The translations under genes and the position numbers were made by a program. From CAWDPQ01 sp963804245 (lineage in GTDB: Bacteria > Acidobacteriota > Vicinamibacteria > Vicinamibacterales > 2-12-FULL-66-21): a DNA stretch of 64,000 bases. The stretch spans positions 186,001 to 250,000 of the forward strand of contig CAWDPQ010000008.1 of the NCBI GenBank assembly GCA_963804245.1. Reading direction: 5' to 3'. The notes under the pieces were generated by a model, which worked only from the letters and a program-made list of their open reading frames with translations, was not told the DNA's origin and made no database searches. This document shows positions 28,563-38,701 of the stretch, piece after piece (the stretch's first letter is position 1; every line of letters starts with the position of its first letter).

Positions 28563-30514
28563 AGACAGCGAACGACCTCGAAAGCTTCTTCTGGCGCCAG
28601 GTCGTCGCCCGCTCGCCGCTCACACGCATCAAGGACACGCCGTACGACGACGCGTGGCGGGCCATCAACCAGTTGCTGATCCACGGTTCAATCGCGAGTC
28701 GGCAGCGCAACGTGTTTCTGCGCAACGACGGTCAGGGCGGCTTCGACGACGTCTCGGGATCGGTCGGTCTCGATCTCGATCAGGATGGCCGGTCGTTTTC
28801 CGTGCTCGACATCGACCGCGACGGCGATCCGGATCTCGCGGTGATGGCGGCGCGGCAGGCCCCGCAGCTCCGCGTGTTCCGCAACGACTTCGCGCCGCGC
28901 GGAGCAGCGATCGCGATCCGGCTGGTGGGCGCGGCCTCCAATCGCGACGCAATCGGTGCACGCGTGAGTATCGAGACCGATCGGCTGCGCCGGACCAGGG
29001 TAGTGCAGGCCGGCTCCGGGTTTCTCTCGCAGCACTCGAAAGAGCTGCTGTTCGGCCTGGGTCAGAGCGATCGCGTCGTGAAGCTGACGGTCGAATGGCC
29101 GTCCGGCCGCAACCAGGTCTTCACCGAGGTGTCCCTGAACGGCCGTCTCCGGCTCGTCGAGGGCGGCACGCTCGAAACGGAAAAGTTCGCGCCGGCGCCG
29201 GCGCTCGAGGAGCCGCGCGCGCGCGCGCAGGCAGCGGCACCGCCGAATGCGACGTGGTTCTACGAGCCGGTTCCGGCACCGGAATTTTCGCTGCCTGACG
29301 TGGGCGGAGAAACGCGCTCGGTTGCTGCACTGCGCGGCCGGCCTGCGGTTCTGCTGTTCTGGTCCAGCAGCGTCCCTGCCGCGCGCACCGCACTCGACGC
29401 GCTCGGCCGCGGCCGTGAGGCGCTCACCAAGGCGGGTGTCGCCGCGCTTGCCATCGCGCTCGACGCCCCTGCCGACCTTTCCCGCGTTCGTGCCGCGGCG
29501 CCAACGTCGGTGCCTATTGTGCTGGCAAGTCCTGAGATGGCTCTGAGCTACGCTCTTCTCAACCGTCACTTGTACATGAACCGGCAGGATCTGCGCTTGC
29601 CCGCGGCCCTGCTGCTCGATGCGGCGGGGAGAGTCGTCAGGGCGTATCGGAATACCGTGGACGTCTCCCTCATCCTTCGTGACGCGGCCGGCATCGAGGC
29701 GTCCGCTCCCGAGCGGCTTGCGCGAGCCGTCCCTTTTCCGGGGACGTTCTACTCTCAGCCTGGACGCCGCAACTACCTGCCCTTCGGCCGCGAGCTCCTC
29801 GACCAAGGGCTGGAGGCGGCCGCGGTCGTCGCCTTCGACCGTGCCGCGCAGGCGAATCCCAGCGGCGCCACGCTCTACCGTCTGGGCACGCTCCTCGCCA
29901 AGACTGGCGAAGCGGAGCGCGCACAGGCTTCTTTCGAGCGTGCACTCGCGCTGCAGCCCGATCTGGCCGAGGCCAACAACGATCTGGGCGCCCTGCTCGC
30001 GCAGGCCGGCGATCTTCAAGCTGCCATCGAACGTTTCCGTGCCGCGATCGCCTCGACGCCGGAGTATCCGGATGCGCTCAACAACCTCGGTTATGCCTTG
30101 CTCCTGACCGGCAACGACGCGGAAGCCCGCGCGCTCTACGAAAAAGCTCTCGCCTTGCAACCCGACTTTCCCGAAGCGCTGAACAACCTCGGCCTGCTGC
30201 TCGGCCGCGCGGGCGAGATGGACCGGGCGGAGCGCCTGTTTCGCGACGCGCTGGCGCGGCGGGATGACTACGGTGAAGCGGCGAACAATCTGGCTTTGGT
30301 CCTCGTTGCTCGCGGTCAGACAAAGGAAGCCATTGCCCTGCTCGAGAGTTTCCTGGTCAAGGCTCCGCAGTACGAGTCTGCCTACGTGACGCTCGCGAAG
30401 ATTCATTTCAACGCCGATCGGCCCCGCGAGGGCATCGCGGTGCTCGGGCGCCTGCTCCAGCGGAATCCCAAGCACCCCGTCGCGCTCGAACTGCTCAAAC
30501 AGTACAAGTTTTAA
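28563..30514 (+). CDS. CRTAC1-type protein 2, C-terminal part: UnbV, thioredoxin-like, TPR
   Basis: This is in the same frame as the part before repeat A3. It opens with NDLESFFWRQVV and continues with a VCBS repeat (LDIDRDGDPDLAVM), an ASPIC/UnbV domain (IGARVSIETDRLRRTRVVQA), and then a thioredoxin/AhpC-like module at about 29277-29640 (PEFSLPDVGGETRSVAALRG, VLLFWSSSVPAARTAL). The usual WCxxC is replaced by SSSVPAA, so redox activity is unlikely. From about 29790 to the end come five to six TPR units (ATLYRLGTLLAKTGEAERAQ, PDALNNLGYALLLTGNDAEA). If the first part cannot be read through, translation may restart at the ATG at 28673. Intact, the protein would be about 1,290 residues. Confidence 0.8.
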
Positions 30515-30539
30515 GGTTCACGCCAGCCATCCACATCCA

Positions 30540-30582
30540 GGGACATTTCTATCGAGTAAACACGGGGGACATTTCTAGCGAG
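30540..30582. repeat. Two copies of a 17-base motif, possible IS-end remnant
   Basis: GGGACATTTCTATCGAG (30540-30556) and GGGACATTTCTAGCGAG (30566-30582) differ by one base and are spaced 26 bases start to start. Sequences of this sort (GGGGACATTTCTA) are common at the ends of insertion sequences. No transposase fragment was recognised, so this is a remnant at best. Confidence 0.45.
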
Positions 30583-30643
30583 CTTTGACAAAGTTCTACC
30601 TTAGAACCTTGACCGAACGTAACCGCAGTGATACAAGCGCCCG

Positions 30644-31534
30644 GTGCGAATCGCCTGCATCGTCGTCGCCGCCGCTGCGGCCCTCGCCCAGACACCGCCA
30701 TCGACCGGTGCTGCGAGCGCGGGTAGCAAGCAAATCCTTCTGATCGCCGACAAGCCCAGTCACGGACCGCTGCAGCACGAGCACAACGCGGGCATCCACC
30801 TGCTGCAGAAAGGACTGAAGACCGTTCCGGGCCTGGCGGTGACCACCAGCTTCGATGGCTGGCCGACCGATTCCGGGCTCATTGACAAGGCAGACGCGAT
30901 CTTCATGTTCTGCACCGGTGGCAATCGTCATTACGCGTTCCAGGAGAACCGAGCGCAGTCGCTGCAGAAAGCCGCGGCCCGCGGTGCGGGCCTGATGTTC
31001 TTCCACTACTGCGTCGAGCCAGGTGCCGAGGCAGGCCGTCGCGAGATGCTCGACTGGATCGGTGGCTATTTCGAAACGCACTACTCGGTGAACCCGACCT
31101 GGGAAGCCGACTTCACGGCGCTGGCGGGCCATCCGATTGCGCGCGGCGTCAAGCCGTTCAAGATTCGCGACGAGTGGTACTACAACATGCGGTTCGTCGA
31201 TGGGATGCGCGGGGTTACGCCGATCCTGTCAGCCGTTCCCGGTCCGGAAACGCTGAGCCGCCCGGACGGGACTCACTCCGGCAATGCGGATGTGCGCGCG
31301 AAACTCGGGCAGGCGCATGTGGTGATGTGGGCCTTCAATCGCCCCGGCGGAGGCCGCGGTGTCGGCTTCACCGGCGGCCACTACCATCTCAACTTCGCGG
31401 ATCCGAACTTCAGGAAGCTCGTATTGAATGCGATCGTCTGGATCGCTGGCGTCGAAGTCCCCGCAAACGGTGTCGACCTCGCGGTTACGATGGATGAGCT
31501 CAACGAGCGGACCGACCCGAAGCCGCCGCGCTAG
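30644..31534 (+). CDS. Secreted ThuA-domain protein
   Basis: A 296-residue protein with a GTG start at 30644 (signal segment IACIVVAAAAALAQ) and a complete ThuA-like domain: KQILLIADKPSHGPLQHEHN, AIFMFCTGGNRHYAF, GAGLMFFHYCVEPG, IGGYFETHYSVNPTW, DEWYYNMRF and GFTGGHYHLNFADPNFRKLV. ThuA-like proteins adopt a glutamine-amidotransferase-like fold and appear in trehalose/keto-sugar utilisation clusters; the catalytic role is unsettled. It is transcribed towards the DUF1080 gene, and its stop TAG shares a base with a perfect palindrome. Confidence 0.88.
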   Translation: MRIACIVVAAAAALAQTPPSTGAASAGSKQILLIADKPSHGPLQHEHNAGIHLLQKGLKTVPGLAVTTSFDGWPTDSGLIDKADAIFMFCTGGNRHYAFQENRAQSLQKAAARGAGLMFFHYCVEPGAEAGRREMLDWIGGYFETHYSVNPTWEADFTALAGHPIARGVKPFKIRDEWYYNMRFVDGMRGVTPILSAVPGPETLSRPDGTHSGNADVRAKLGQAHVVMWAFNRPGGGRGVGFTGGHYHLNFADPNFRKLVLNAIVWIAGVEVPANGVDLAVTMDELNERTDPKPPR

Positions 31535-31556
31535 AAACGGGGACTGTCCCCGTTTC
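31534..31556. repeat. Perfect palindrome GGGGACTGTCCCC between convergent genes
   Basis: An 11+1+11 palindrome with core GGGGACTGTCCCC and outer GAAAC/GTTTC. Its first base is the last base of the ThuA stop TAG, and its last two bases belong to the minus-strand stop (TGA, 31555-31557). The element thus fills the whole gap. It is related to the element at 41317-41372. Confidence 0.85.
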
Positions 31557-32328
31557 ACAGCCGCTTCAGATAAATATTCCGGAACTCGATCTTCATTGGC
31601 GGGCCGACATGGATCTGGAAGCCCAGAAGGCCTTTCAGTGACCGGCCTTTGCTGTCGTCGTCGACGAGCATCGCGGTCACCTGGCCGTTGACCATGTTGA
31701 TGATCGTGCTGCCGCGCGCGATGAGGTGAACGTAGTTCCAGTCGCCAGGCTTGATGATTGCCTTCAACTCATCGGCTTTTCTCTCGAGATTGCCAATCAC
31801 CCTCTTGCTGCCGTCGGCTCCAATGCTGACCGCCTGGCCGCGCTGCATCAGGAAGCCGCGCCCGCGCTCCTCGTAGATCATCCCGGTGAACTGGTTGTCG
31901 TAGTCGATATCGGCCTGATATCCCTTCAGCACCCATTTGCCCTTGACGGCCCCTTTGCCTTCGCCGCCGGGAGGCACGTGCGAGCTGCGGAATTGAATGC
32001 CGCTGTTGGTTGCGTTCATGCGGAACTCGAGTTTGAGCTCGAAGTCTGCCGGTTCACCGCCGCGCCAGATGACGAACGTGTTTTCTGCGAGCTTGTTCGC
32101 CTCGGTCGTCTCGCCAACGAGCGCGCCGTTTACCGCTTTCCAGTACGTCGTGTCGCCGTCCCAGTTCTTCATGGTGCCGTCGAAGATCGACTCGAACCCC
32201 GAACGATCGTCGAGATTCAACGGCTGAGCGCCGCGCTGAGCGACGCTGTGCAGTCCGGACCCGCAGATGAGGACGAGCGCGGTGGCAATCACCGATTTCG
32301 TGGACGGGGCAGACCGCACTTGGAACAT
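31555..32328 (-). CDS. DUF1080 protein (3-keto-disaccharide hydrolase-type)
   Basis: A 257-residue exported protein (signal to about residue 30, VIATALVLICGSGLHSVAQ). The DUF1080 jelly-roll fold shows FESIFDGTMKNWDGDTTYWK, NALVGETTEANKL-type sequence, FELKLEFRMNATNSGIQFRS, KGYQADIDYDNQFTGMIYEE and GLLGFQIHVGPPMKIEFRNI. The family resembles concanavalin A-type lectin/glucanase domains, and some members act on 3-keto-glycosides. It lies 12 bases downstream of the Gfo/Idh/MocA gene on the same strand, so the two are probably co-transcribed and handle one keto-sugar. Confidence 0.9.
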   Translation of the reverse strand: MFQVRSAPSTKSVIATALVLICGSGLHSVAQRGAQPLNLDDRSGFESIFDGTMKNWDGDTTYWKAVNGALVGETTEANKLAENTFVIWRGGEPADFELKLEFRMNATNSGIQFRSSHVPPGGEGKGAVKGKWVLKGYQADIDYDNQFTGMIYEERGRGFLMQRGQAVSIGADGSKRVIGNLERKADELKAIIKPGDWNYVHLIARGSTIINMVNGQVTAMLVDDDSKGRSLKGLLGFQIHVGPPMKIEFRNIYLKRL

Positions 32329-32340
32329 TGCGCGCTCCTT

Positions 32341-33498
32341 CTAAGCGTTGACCGATGACGCCACTCGTTCCCATTGCCGGCTGCGTGCTGACTTGAGAAT
32401 TGCGTCAGTCACGTAGTCCGTTGCGAGCCCTTCGCGAAATGTCGGAGACAGGCTCTTGCCCGCCGCAGCTGCCTGCACGAACTCGGCGAATTGGTGAATG
32501 AACGTGTGCTCGTATCCGATCTGCAGGCCCGGTACCCACCAATGCTTCATGTAGGGATGATCGCCGTCCGTAATGTGGACGCTGCGCCACCCCCGCACCT
32601 TTCCGGCATCCTTGTGATCGAAATACTGGAGCCGGTGCAGATCGTGCAGATCCCAGAAGGCTGAGGCGTGCTCGCCGTTGATTTCCAGCGTGTAGAGAGC
32701 CTTGTGCCCGCGCGCGTAGCGCGTCGCCTCGAACATCGCCAGCGATCCATTCTCGAACCGGCACAGGACCGCACTCGCATCGTCGATGCCGACTGGCTGC
32801 ACTTTGCCGGTGAGGTTGTGCTTCCGTTCCTTGATGAACGTTTCGGTCATGGCCACGACTTCGGTGATCGGGCCGTTCAGCCAGAGAGCCGTGTCGATGT
32901 TGTGCGCGAGCAGATCACCGGTGACGCCGCTCCCGGCCACATCGACATCCAGGCGCCACAATCCCTCACCACCTTGAGGCAGCTCCTGTGAAATCGTCCA
33001 GTCCTGCAGGAACTTGGCGCGGTAGTGAAAGATGCGGCCAAACTTGCCTTCGTCCAGCAGGTTCTTGATCAGGACAACGGCCGGCACACGGCGGTAGTTG
33101 TACCAGACGGTGTTCGGCACACCTGCCGACTCGACGGCGGCCACCATCGCCTCCGCCTCGACGGCATTGCGGCCGAGCGGCTTCTCGCACATCACCATCT
33201 TGCCGGCCTTCGCCGCGGCCACGGCAATTTCCTGATGCGTGTCGTTCGGGCTGGCGATGTCGATGACATCGATGTCCTTACGCTCGATCAGTTTGCGCCA
33301 GTCGGTCTCGGAGGACTCGTAGCCCCAGTTGTCCGCGAACTTCTTGACGCGGTCCGCATTGCGCGCGGCGACCGCCTTCAGAACGGGGGTATAGGGAAGG
33401 TCGAAGAAGCGCGGAGCCTGCCGGAACGCGTTCGAATGCGTCCGGCCCATGAAGCCGTAACCCACGAGGCCGATGTTCAACTGTTTCATCGAAGGCAC
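32341..33498 (-). CDS. Gfo/Idh/MocA-family oxidoreductase
   Basis: A 385-residue NAD(P)-dependent oxidoreductase. The Rossmann motif GLVGYGFMGRTHSNA is at residues about 9-23, IDVIDIASPNDTHQEI follows, and the family motif EKPLGRN (substrate/cofactor Lys) sits near residue 107. The C-terminal alpha/beta domain carries DLLAHNIDTALWLNGPITEV with the usual Asp-His pair, and EHTFIHQFAEFVQA near the end. No signal peptide was seen; MKQ at 33489 is an equally good start. These enzymes oxidise or reduce sugars at C1 or C3, or epimerise them. Together with DUF1080 downstream and TIM-barrel isomerase upstream on the same strand it forms a keto-sugar cassette. Confidence 0.92.
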   Translation of the reverse strand: MPSMKQLNIGLVGYGFMGRTHSNAFRQAPRFFDLPYTPVLKAVAARNADRVKKFADNWGYESSETDWRKLIERKDIDVIDIASPNDTHQEIAVAAAKAGKMVMCEKPLGRNAVEAEAMVAAVESAGVPNTVWYNYRRVPAVVLIKNLLDEGKFGRIFHYRAKFLQDWTISQELPQGGEGLWRLDVDVAGSGVTGDLLAHNIDTALWLNGPITEVVAMTETFIKERKHNLTGKVQPVGIDDASAVLCRFENGSLAMFEATRYARGHKALYTLEINGEHASAFWDLHDLHRLQYFDHKDAGKVRGWRSVHITDGDHPYMKHWWVPGLQIGYEHTFIHQFAEFVQAAAAGKSLSPTFREGLATDYVTDAILKSARSRQWERVASSVNA

Positions 33499-33504
33499 CT
33501 TTGC

Positions 33505-33546
33505 AGCTTCCAGCTTCCAGCTCTCCCAGCTAGGAGCTGGGAGCTC
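33505..33546. repeat. Inverted repeat of AGCTTCCAGCT/GGAGCTGGGAGCT units
   Basis: AGCTTCCAGCTCTCCCAGCT at the left pairs with AGGAGCTGGGAGCTC at the right around a single A. It fills the gap between the isomerase stop (33547) and the oxidoreductase start (33498), two genes on the same strand. Confidence 0.75.
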
Positions 33547-34596
<1,050 letters not shown>

Positions 34597-34686
34597 CGTT
34601 TGCCTGTTTTCCGCAGCGGGACGTCATTCGTCCTCGCGGGCGGCCTGTCTGATGCCAGCGGGCATTCCTGCGGCATCGGATTTGTC

Positions 34687-35914
34687 TTATTGCCCTCTCT
34701 TCTTCCGCAGCGGTTCCGCATCCGGATTGCCGGGACCGAAATGCTTCAGGATCACGAGCGGATCGGTCTCGCTGAGATTCTCGATGCGAACGCCGTTCCT
34801 GGCAGCGTCTGCCGTTACGAAGAGCTCGTCCTCCGTCATCTGTCCGAACCGGATCATCGACGGCGTCGACACCTGCAGCGCGCCGAAGCGTCCGTATCCC
34901 TGCGTCAGAATGATGCCGTAGGCGGCGGCGTCGGAAATCGTGACGCTGCGCTTCGGCAGGACGGTCAGTTCCTTCGCGGAATACCAGCCGGTACCGGTAC
35001 GAGACCCAGACCTCGCGATAGCCCTCCGGTTCAGTCTGCTCGAAGGCTTTCACCGGCTTCGGAAACACTCGATTGTCAGCAGCGAAGTTCGGGTTCACGT
35101 TCGCGTCCCAGTCGAGCAACTCGACGAGATAGTCGAGATCCTGATGGTGCTCGGGTGGCACGTCTTTCGTCAGCAGTTCCCAGGGCACGATGCGTCCGTC
35201 GACTTCGGATTGGAACATCGCGAACACGTCGCTGTTCACTTGCGGTTCGTAGGTCACGAGCGAGCCGGGCGCGTGCAGGATGCACGGATCGATCTGCCAG
35301 CCGCTTCCGGGCTCCAGCTTGAACGCGCGCGATAGGTAGAGGATGCCGTTGTCACCGCGGTTCCAGTTCTCCAGACAGCGGCGCACGTCGGTTTTGGTCG
35401 TGCCCGGCTCGAGTCCCATGAACGTGTAGGGGAACGCGTTGAACGTCTCGTTGTACTGCGGAGGAAAATAGTAGGCCTCGGGCTTCCCGCGGCGGCCAAC
35501 CAGCTTTGCCTGCGCATCGCTCTGGTGCAGGTGATGCGGGATCGGCCCCCAGTTATCGAAGAACTTGCAGAGCAGGTTCCAGCCTTTCTCGCGCTGCATG
35601 ACGTCGGCGCCAAGCAGGAGATCGCCGGCCTCGGCCACGGAATCCTTCAACAGAAATCGCGATCCGTCGGCAAGCCTGACGTAGCTGAGCCCTTCGTCCG
35701 CAGGTGTTCCGGGACCGTTGTCCGCATTGGTCGTCGATGAAAACCAGCGCTCGTTGATTCCTCCGCGATGGCCACCACAGGCGTAGAGATCGTCAGGATG
35801 AAGCTTCAGGCGCCGGCCGGGAACCATGAAGGAGCGTGGAACCCAGCTGGGCTCGAGACGAAGGAGACCCTTGCCGGCATCAATTGCGTGTTGAACCTGA
35901 GACCGATTGATCAT
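34687..35914 (-). CDS. Cupin-like sugar-island protein (one frameshift)
   Basis: Starts MINRSQVQHAIDAGKGLLRL at 35914; the frame open to 36106 is only the shadow of the divergent gene. It contains HPDDLYACGGHRGGINERWF, WGPIPHHLHQSDAQAKLVG (metal-type His pair), EAYYFPPQYNE, SGWQIDPCILHAPGSLVTYE and, after a break near 34995, GWYSAKELTVLP to the end ENLSETDPLVILKHFGPGNP. One extra G (in ACCGGTACCGG) explains the break, and the joined protein has about 408 residues. The His patterns resemble bicupins such as phosphomannose isomerase-like enzymes, but I do not recognise a named family. It lies 90 bases upstream of the isomerase gene on the same strand. Confidence 0.75.
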
Positions 35915-36020
35915 CCTTATCCTTTTCTGGCTTTGGACCGAGGGACGATACAACCCGCGGCCACGCCACATCAAGAGGCTACTCGTTCCCGATGTCGTCC
36001 CCTCTGGCAAACGGCGGACC

Positions 36021-37118
36021 ATGCATAATACCCGGCGCATGCGAATCGAAGGCACGTATCGCGGGCGTCGCGCCGCCAGCATCGAGAACGAATACCTGCG
36101 TCTCACGGTGCTCGAGGAGGGTGGTCACATTTCGGAGGTGTTCGACAAGCACACCGGCATCAATCCACTCTGGACACCGCCGTGGCCGTCGATCGAGCAC
36201 TCCGCGTTCAATCCATCCACGCATGAGGTATATGGCGGCGACGTCGAGTCCTCCTTGCTCTCAGGAATCATGGGGCACAACCTCTGCCTGGACATTTTTG
36301 GCGGACCGTCGGCTGAGGAGGCCGCCAGCGGTCTGCCCGTTCACGGCGAGGCATCGGCGGTCGTGTATGACCTGCGGACGACGGACAACGAGCTCGTCAT
36401 GCAGGCGCACCTTCCGCAGGCGAACCTGAAAGTCGAGCGCCGGATCGAGCTGCACGATCGGGCGGCCCGCATCCGCGAGTCGGTGCACAATCCCAAAGGC
36501 GTCGACCATCCGGTGGGCTGGACCCAGCACGTCACGCTCGGTCCTCCATTCCTGAAAAAGGGTGAGACGCTGTTTCGGGCGTCGGTCGGCAGGTCCCGGG
36601 TCATAGAAAAACCGTTCGGCGCGGCCGATTATCTGCAGGAAGCGGCAGAGTTCGAGTGGCCGCATGCGCCGCGAAAGGGCGGCGGTACGGTCGACCTGCA
36701 GGTGTTCACCGCGCTGGACGTCTCGAACGCCTATACGACACACCTCGTGGATCCTCAACAGGAGCGCGCTTTTTTCGCCGCCTTTTCCCCCGAGTTCAAC
36801 CTGGCGTTCGGCTACGTCTGGCGCCGTCGCGATTTCCCGTGGCTCGGCATCTGGGAGGAAAACTACAGCCGCTCGCATGCCCCCTGGAACGGCCGAACGC
36901 TCACGCGCGGCATGGAATTCGGCGTCTCTCCCTTTCCCGAATCCCGTCGTGAGATGATTGAAAGAGGGCCGATGTTCGATACGCCAACGTTCAGGTGGAT
37001 TCCGGCAGGATCGCACCTGACGGCCGAATATTGGATCGTCTCGCGCTCGGTGCGCGCGATCCCTGAAACGCTGACCGCCTTGACGGAAGGCTCCGGGGCG
37101 GCAACGCTCAATTCATGA
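36021..37118 (+). CDS. Galactose mutarotase-like fold protein
   Basis: A protein of about 365 residues. RGRRAASIENEYLRLTVLEE, GGHISEVFDKHTGINPLW and later HPVGWTQHVTLGPPFL, FEWPHAPRKG, NLAFGYVWRRRDFPWLGIWE and GMEFGVSPFPESRREM are typical of the aldose-1-epimerase/galactose mutarotase-like superfamily (DUF4432/DUF5107-like members), with His in TQHVT as a likely active-site residue. There is no signal peptide. ATG codons at 36021 and 36039 are both possible; CATAAT at 36024 could be a -10 box, which would favour a leaderless start at 36039. It is divergent from the cupin-like gene and its stop overlaps the frame of the azurin-like gene (ATGA at 37115). Confidence 0.8.
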   Translation: MHNTRRMRIEGTYRGRRAASIENEYLRLTVLEEGGHISEVFDKHTGINPLWTPPWPSIEHSAFNPSTHEVYGGDVESSLLSGIMGHNLCLDIFGGPSAEEAASGLPVHGEASAVVYDLRTTDNELVMQAHLPQANLKVERRIELHDRAARIRESVHNPKGVDHPVGWTQHVTLGPPFLKKGETLFRASVGRSRVIEKPFGAADYLQEAAEFEWPHAPRKGGGTVDLQVFTALDVSNAYTTHLVDPQQERAFFAAFSPEFNLAFGYVWRRRDFPWLGIWEENYSRSHAPWNGRTLTRGMEFGVSPFPESRREMIERGPMFDTPTFRWIPAGSHLTAEYWIVSRSVRAIPETLTALTEGSGAATLNS

Positions 37119-37126
37119 GGAGAACG

Positions 37127-37630
37127 ATGAATCTTCACCGCCTTATCGCACTTGCCATCATCTCGACGCCACTCTTATACGCTCCCACGCTGGCGCAGAC
37201 CCCGGCGCCGGCGCCCGACGCGCAGGCCAAGAAAGCTGCTGCGGGCGGCGTTCGGACCGTGGAAATTGTCGGGACCGAGCAGATGAAGTACGACGTGACC
37301 ACGATTCCCGCGAAGCGAGGTGAACAGCTTCGAATTCGACTCACCACGAAGGGCACCATGCCGAAAATCGTCATGGCGCACAACGTCGTCATCCTCAAGC
37401 TCGGCACCGACCAGGTGAAGTTCATCACGGCCGGCGCCCAGGCGCGGGACACGGAGTTCATCTCCAACGACACGAAGGAACAGGTGATCGCCAAGACGCC
37501 GCTGGCTGGCGCCGGCGAGACGGTCGAGGTCACGTTCAAGGTCCCGAATGCGGCGGGTGAGTACCCGTTCGTCTGTACCTTCCCCGGTCATTACCAGGCG
37601 GGAATGAGGGGGAGTCTCGCGGTCAAATAA
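37127..37630 (+). CDS. Azurin/plastocyanin-type blue copper protein
   Basis: A 167-residue periplasmic cupredoxin. Signal peptide to about residue 25 (LIALAIISTPLLYAPTLAQ), then an Ala/Pro-rich linker. Type-1 copper ligands are visible: His in MAHNVVIL, and Cys, His and Met in CTFPGHYQAGM (C-x4-H-x4-M). The azurin-like EIVGTEQMKYDVTTI precedes them. It would shuttle single electrons, perhaps to or from the heme/PQQ-type sugar oxidoreductases nearby. GAGGAGAACG before the ATG at 37127 is a good ribosome site, so this start is preferred over the ATG at 37115. Confidence 0.92.
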   Translation: MNLHRLIALAIISTPLLYAPTLAQTPAPAPDAQAKKAAAGGVRTVEIVGTEQMKYDVTTIPAKRGEQLRIRLTTKGTMPKIVMAHNVVILKLGTDQVKFITAGAQARDTEFISNDTKEQVIAKTPLAGAGETVEVTFKVPNAAGEYPFVCTFPGHYQAGMRGSLAVK

Positions 37631-37692
37631 GTCAGTCGCTAGTCGTTAGTCGCTAGTCAGTCGCTAGGCTCGTCGCTAGTCGGGCGTCGCCC
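37631..37692. repeat. GTCGCTAGTC short-unit repeat
   Basis: About six degenerate copies of GTCGCTAGTC/GTTAGTC in a row right after the azurin stop, ending in GGGCGTCGCCC. It fills most of the gap to the next start at 37721. Confidence 0.75.
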
Positions 37693-37720
37693 AATGGTCG
37701 CTGGTCCGGAGGTTGAGTTG

Positions 37721-38697
37721 ATGGCTGAAAACGAGGCCCTCCCACGCCCGCTATCGCGTCGTGAGTTTGGCACGATCACGCTGGCCGGCCTGCCGCTCGC
37801 GCTTGCGTTCCAGAAGGTCGACTCGACGATCAAGGGCGTCCAGATCGGTGTGCAGTCCTACAGCTTCCGCACGCTGCCGAGCACGGACGACATCATCAAG
37901 GCGATGGTGAAGATTGGACTGAGCTCGGTCGAGCTGATGTCGAATCATGCCGAAGCGGTGGCGGGTGCGCCGGCGCAGGGACGCGGCGGGGCTGGTGGCC
38001 GCGGGCGCGGGGAGATGACGCCCGAACAGAAGCAGGAGATGCAGAAGGCGGCGCAGGCACGCGCGGAGGAGCTGCGCAAATGGCGCGGCTCGATCTCTCC
38101 CGACGCCTTCAAGACCGTTCGCAAGAAGTTCGACGATGCCGGGATCGATATCCGGCTGCTCTGCTTCAACATGAACCGCAGCACGACCGACGACGAGATC
38201 GAGTAGCGTTTCAGATGGCGAAGGCGCTTGGCGCGAAAGCCATCTCGACGTCAACTCAGGTCAGCGTTGCCAAACGCGTGGCGCCGTTCGCCACCAAGCA
38301 TCAGCTGATGGTCGGCTATCACAACCACTCGAACCTGACCGATCCGGAAGAGGTCGCCACGCCGGCCAGTTTCGAGGCATGCATGTCCTATTCGAAATAT
38401 CACGGCATCAATCTCGACATCGGCCACTTCACGGCGGCGAACTTCGATCCGATTCCCTACATCGAGAAGAACTACGCGCGGATCACCAACGTGCACCTGA
38501 AAGATCGCAAGAAGAATCAGGGGGACAACGTGGTCTGGGGCACGGGTGACACACCGATCAAGCCGGTGCTTCAGCTCCTGAGCGCGAAGAAGTACACCTT
38601 CCCGGCCAACATCGAGTACGAGTATCCGGGCACCGACGTCGTTGCCGAAGTCGGAAAGTGCTATCAGTTCTGCAAGGACGCGCTCGCCTCGACGTAA
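37721..38697 (+). CDS. Tat-type TIM-barrel sugar isomerase/epimerase (one frameshift)
   Basis: The ATG at 37721 follows GGAGGTTGAG and gives MAENEALPRPLSRREFGTIT, a likely twin-arginine signal (SRREF). The TIM barrel follows: GVQIGVQSYSFRTLP, KIGLSSVELMSNHAE, an Ala/Gly/Arg-rich insert, DIRLLCFNMN. The frame stops at 38206 and resumes as FQMAKALGAKAISTSTQ, LMVGYHNHSNL, GINLDIGHFTAANFDPIPYI, THVHLKDRKK-type VHLKDRKKNQGDNVVWGTGD. One base is missing at about 38204 (GAGTA-GCG should read through). The joined protein has about 325 residues. His and Asp/Glu metal ligands are present; the substrate is unknown. It probably works outside the cytoplasm with the neighbouring PQQ-type propeller protein. 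Confidence 0.85.
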
Positions 38698-38701
38698 CGC
38701 G

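Noticed and set aside
27362..28684. Long minus-strand frame opposite CRTAC1-type protein 2
   Set aside because: Val/Glu-rich text such as VAVEVEDV is the usual antisense of DxDxDG repeats; no domain or start signal.
29214..29228. CG dinucleotide run
   Set aside because: Simple sequence within a coding linker (EPRARAQAA); no sign of function.
28688..30475. 595-residue minus-strand frame
   Set aside because: Antisense of the UnbV/TPR region, Arg/Gln-rich and without recognisable motifs.
37631..37692. CRISPR-like short repeat array
   Set aside because: Units are about 10 bases, degenerate, without spacers; no cas genes in the window.
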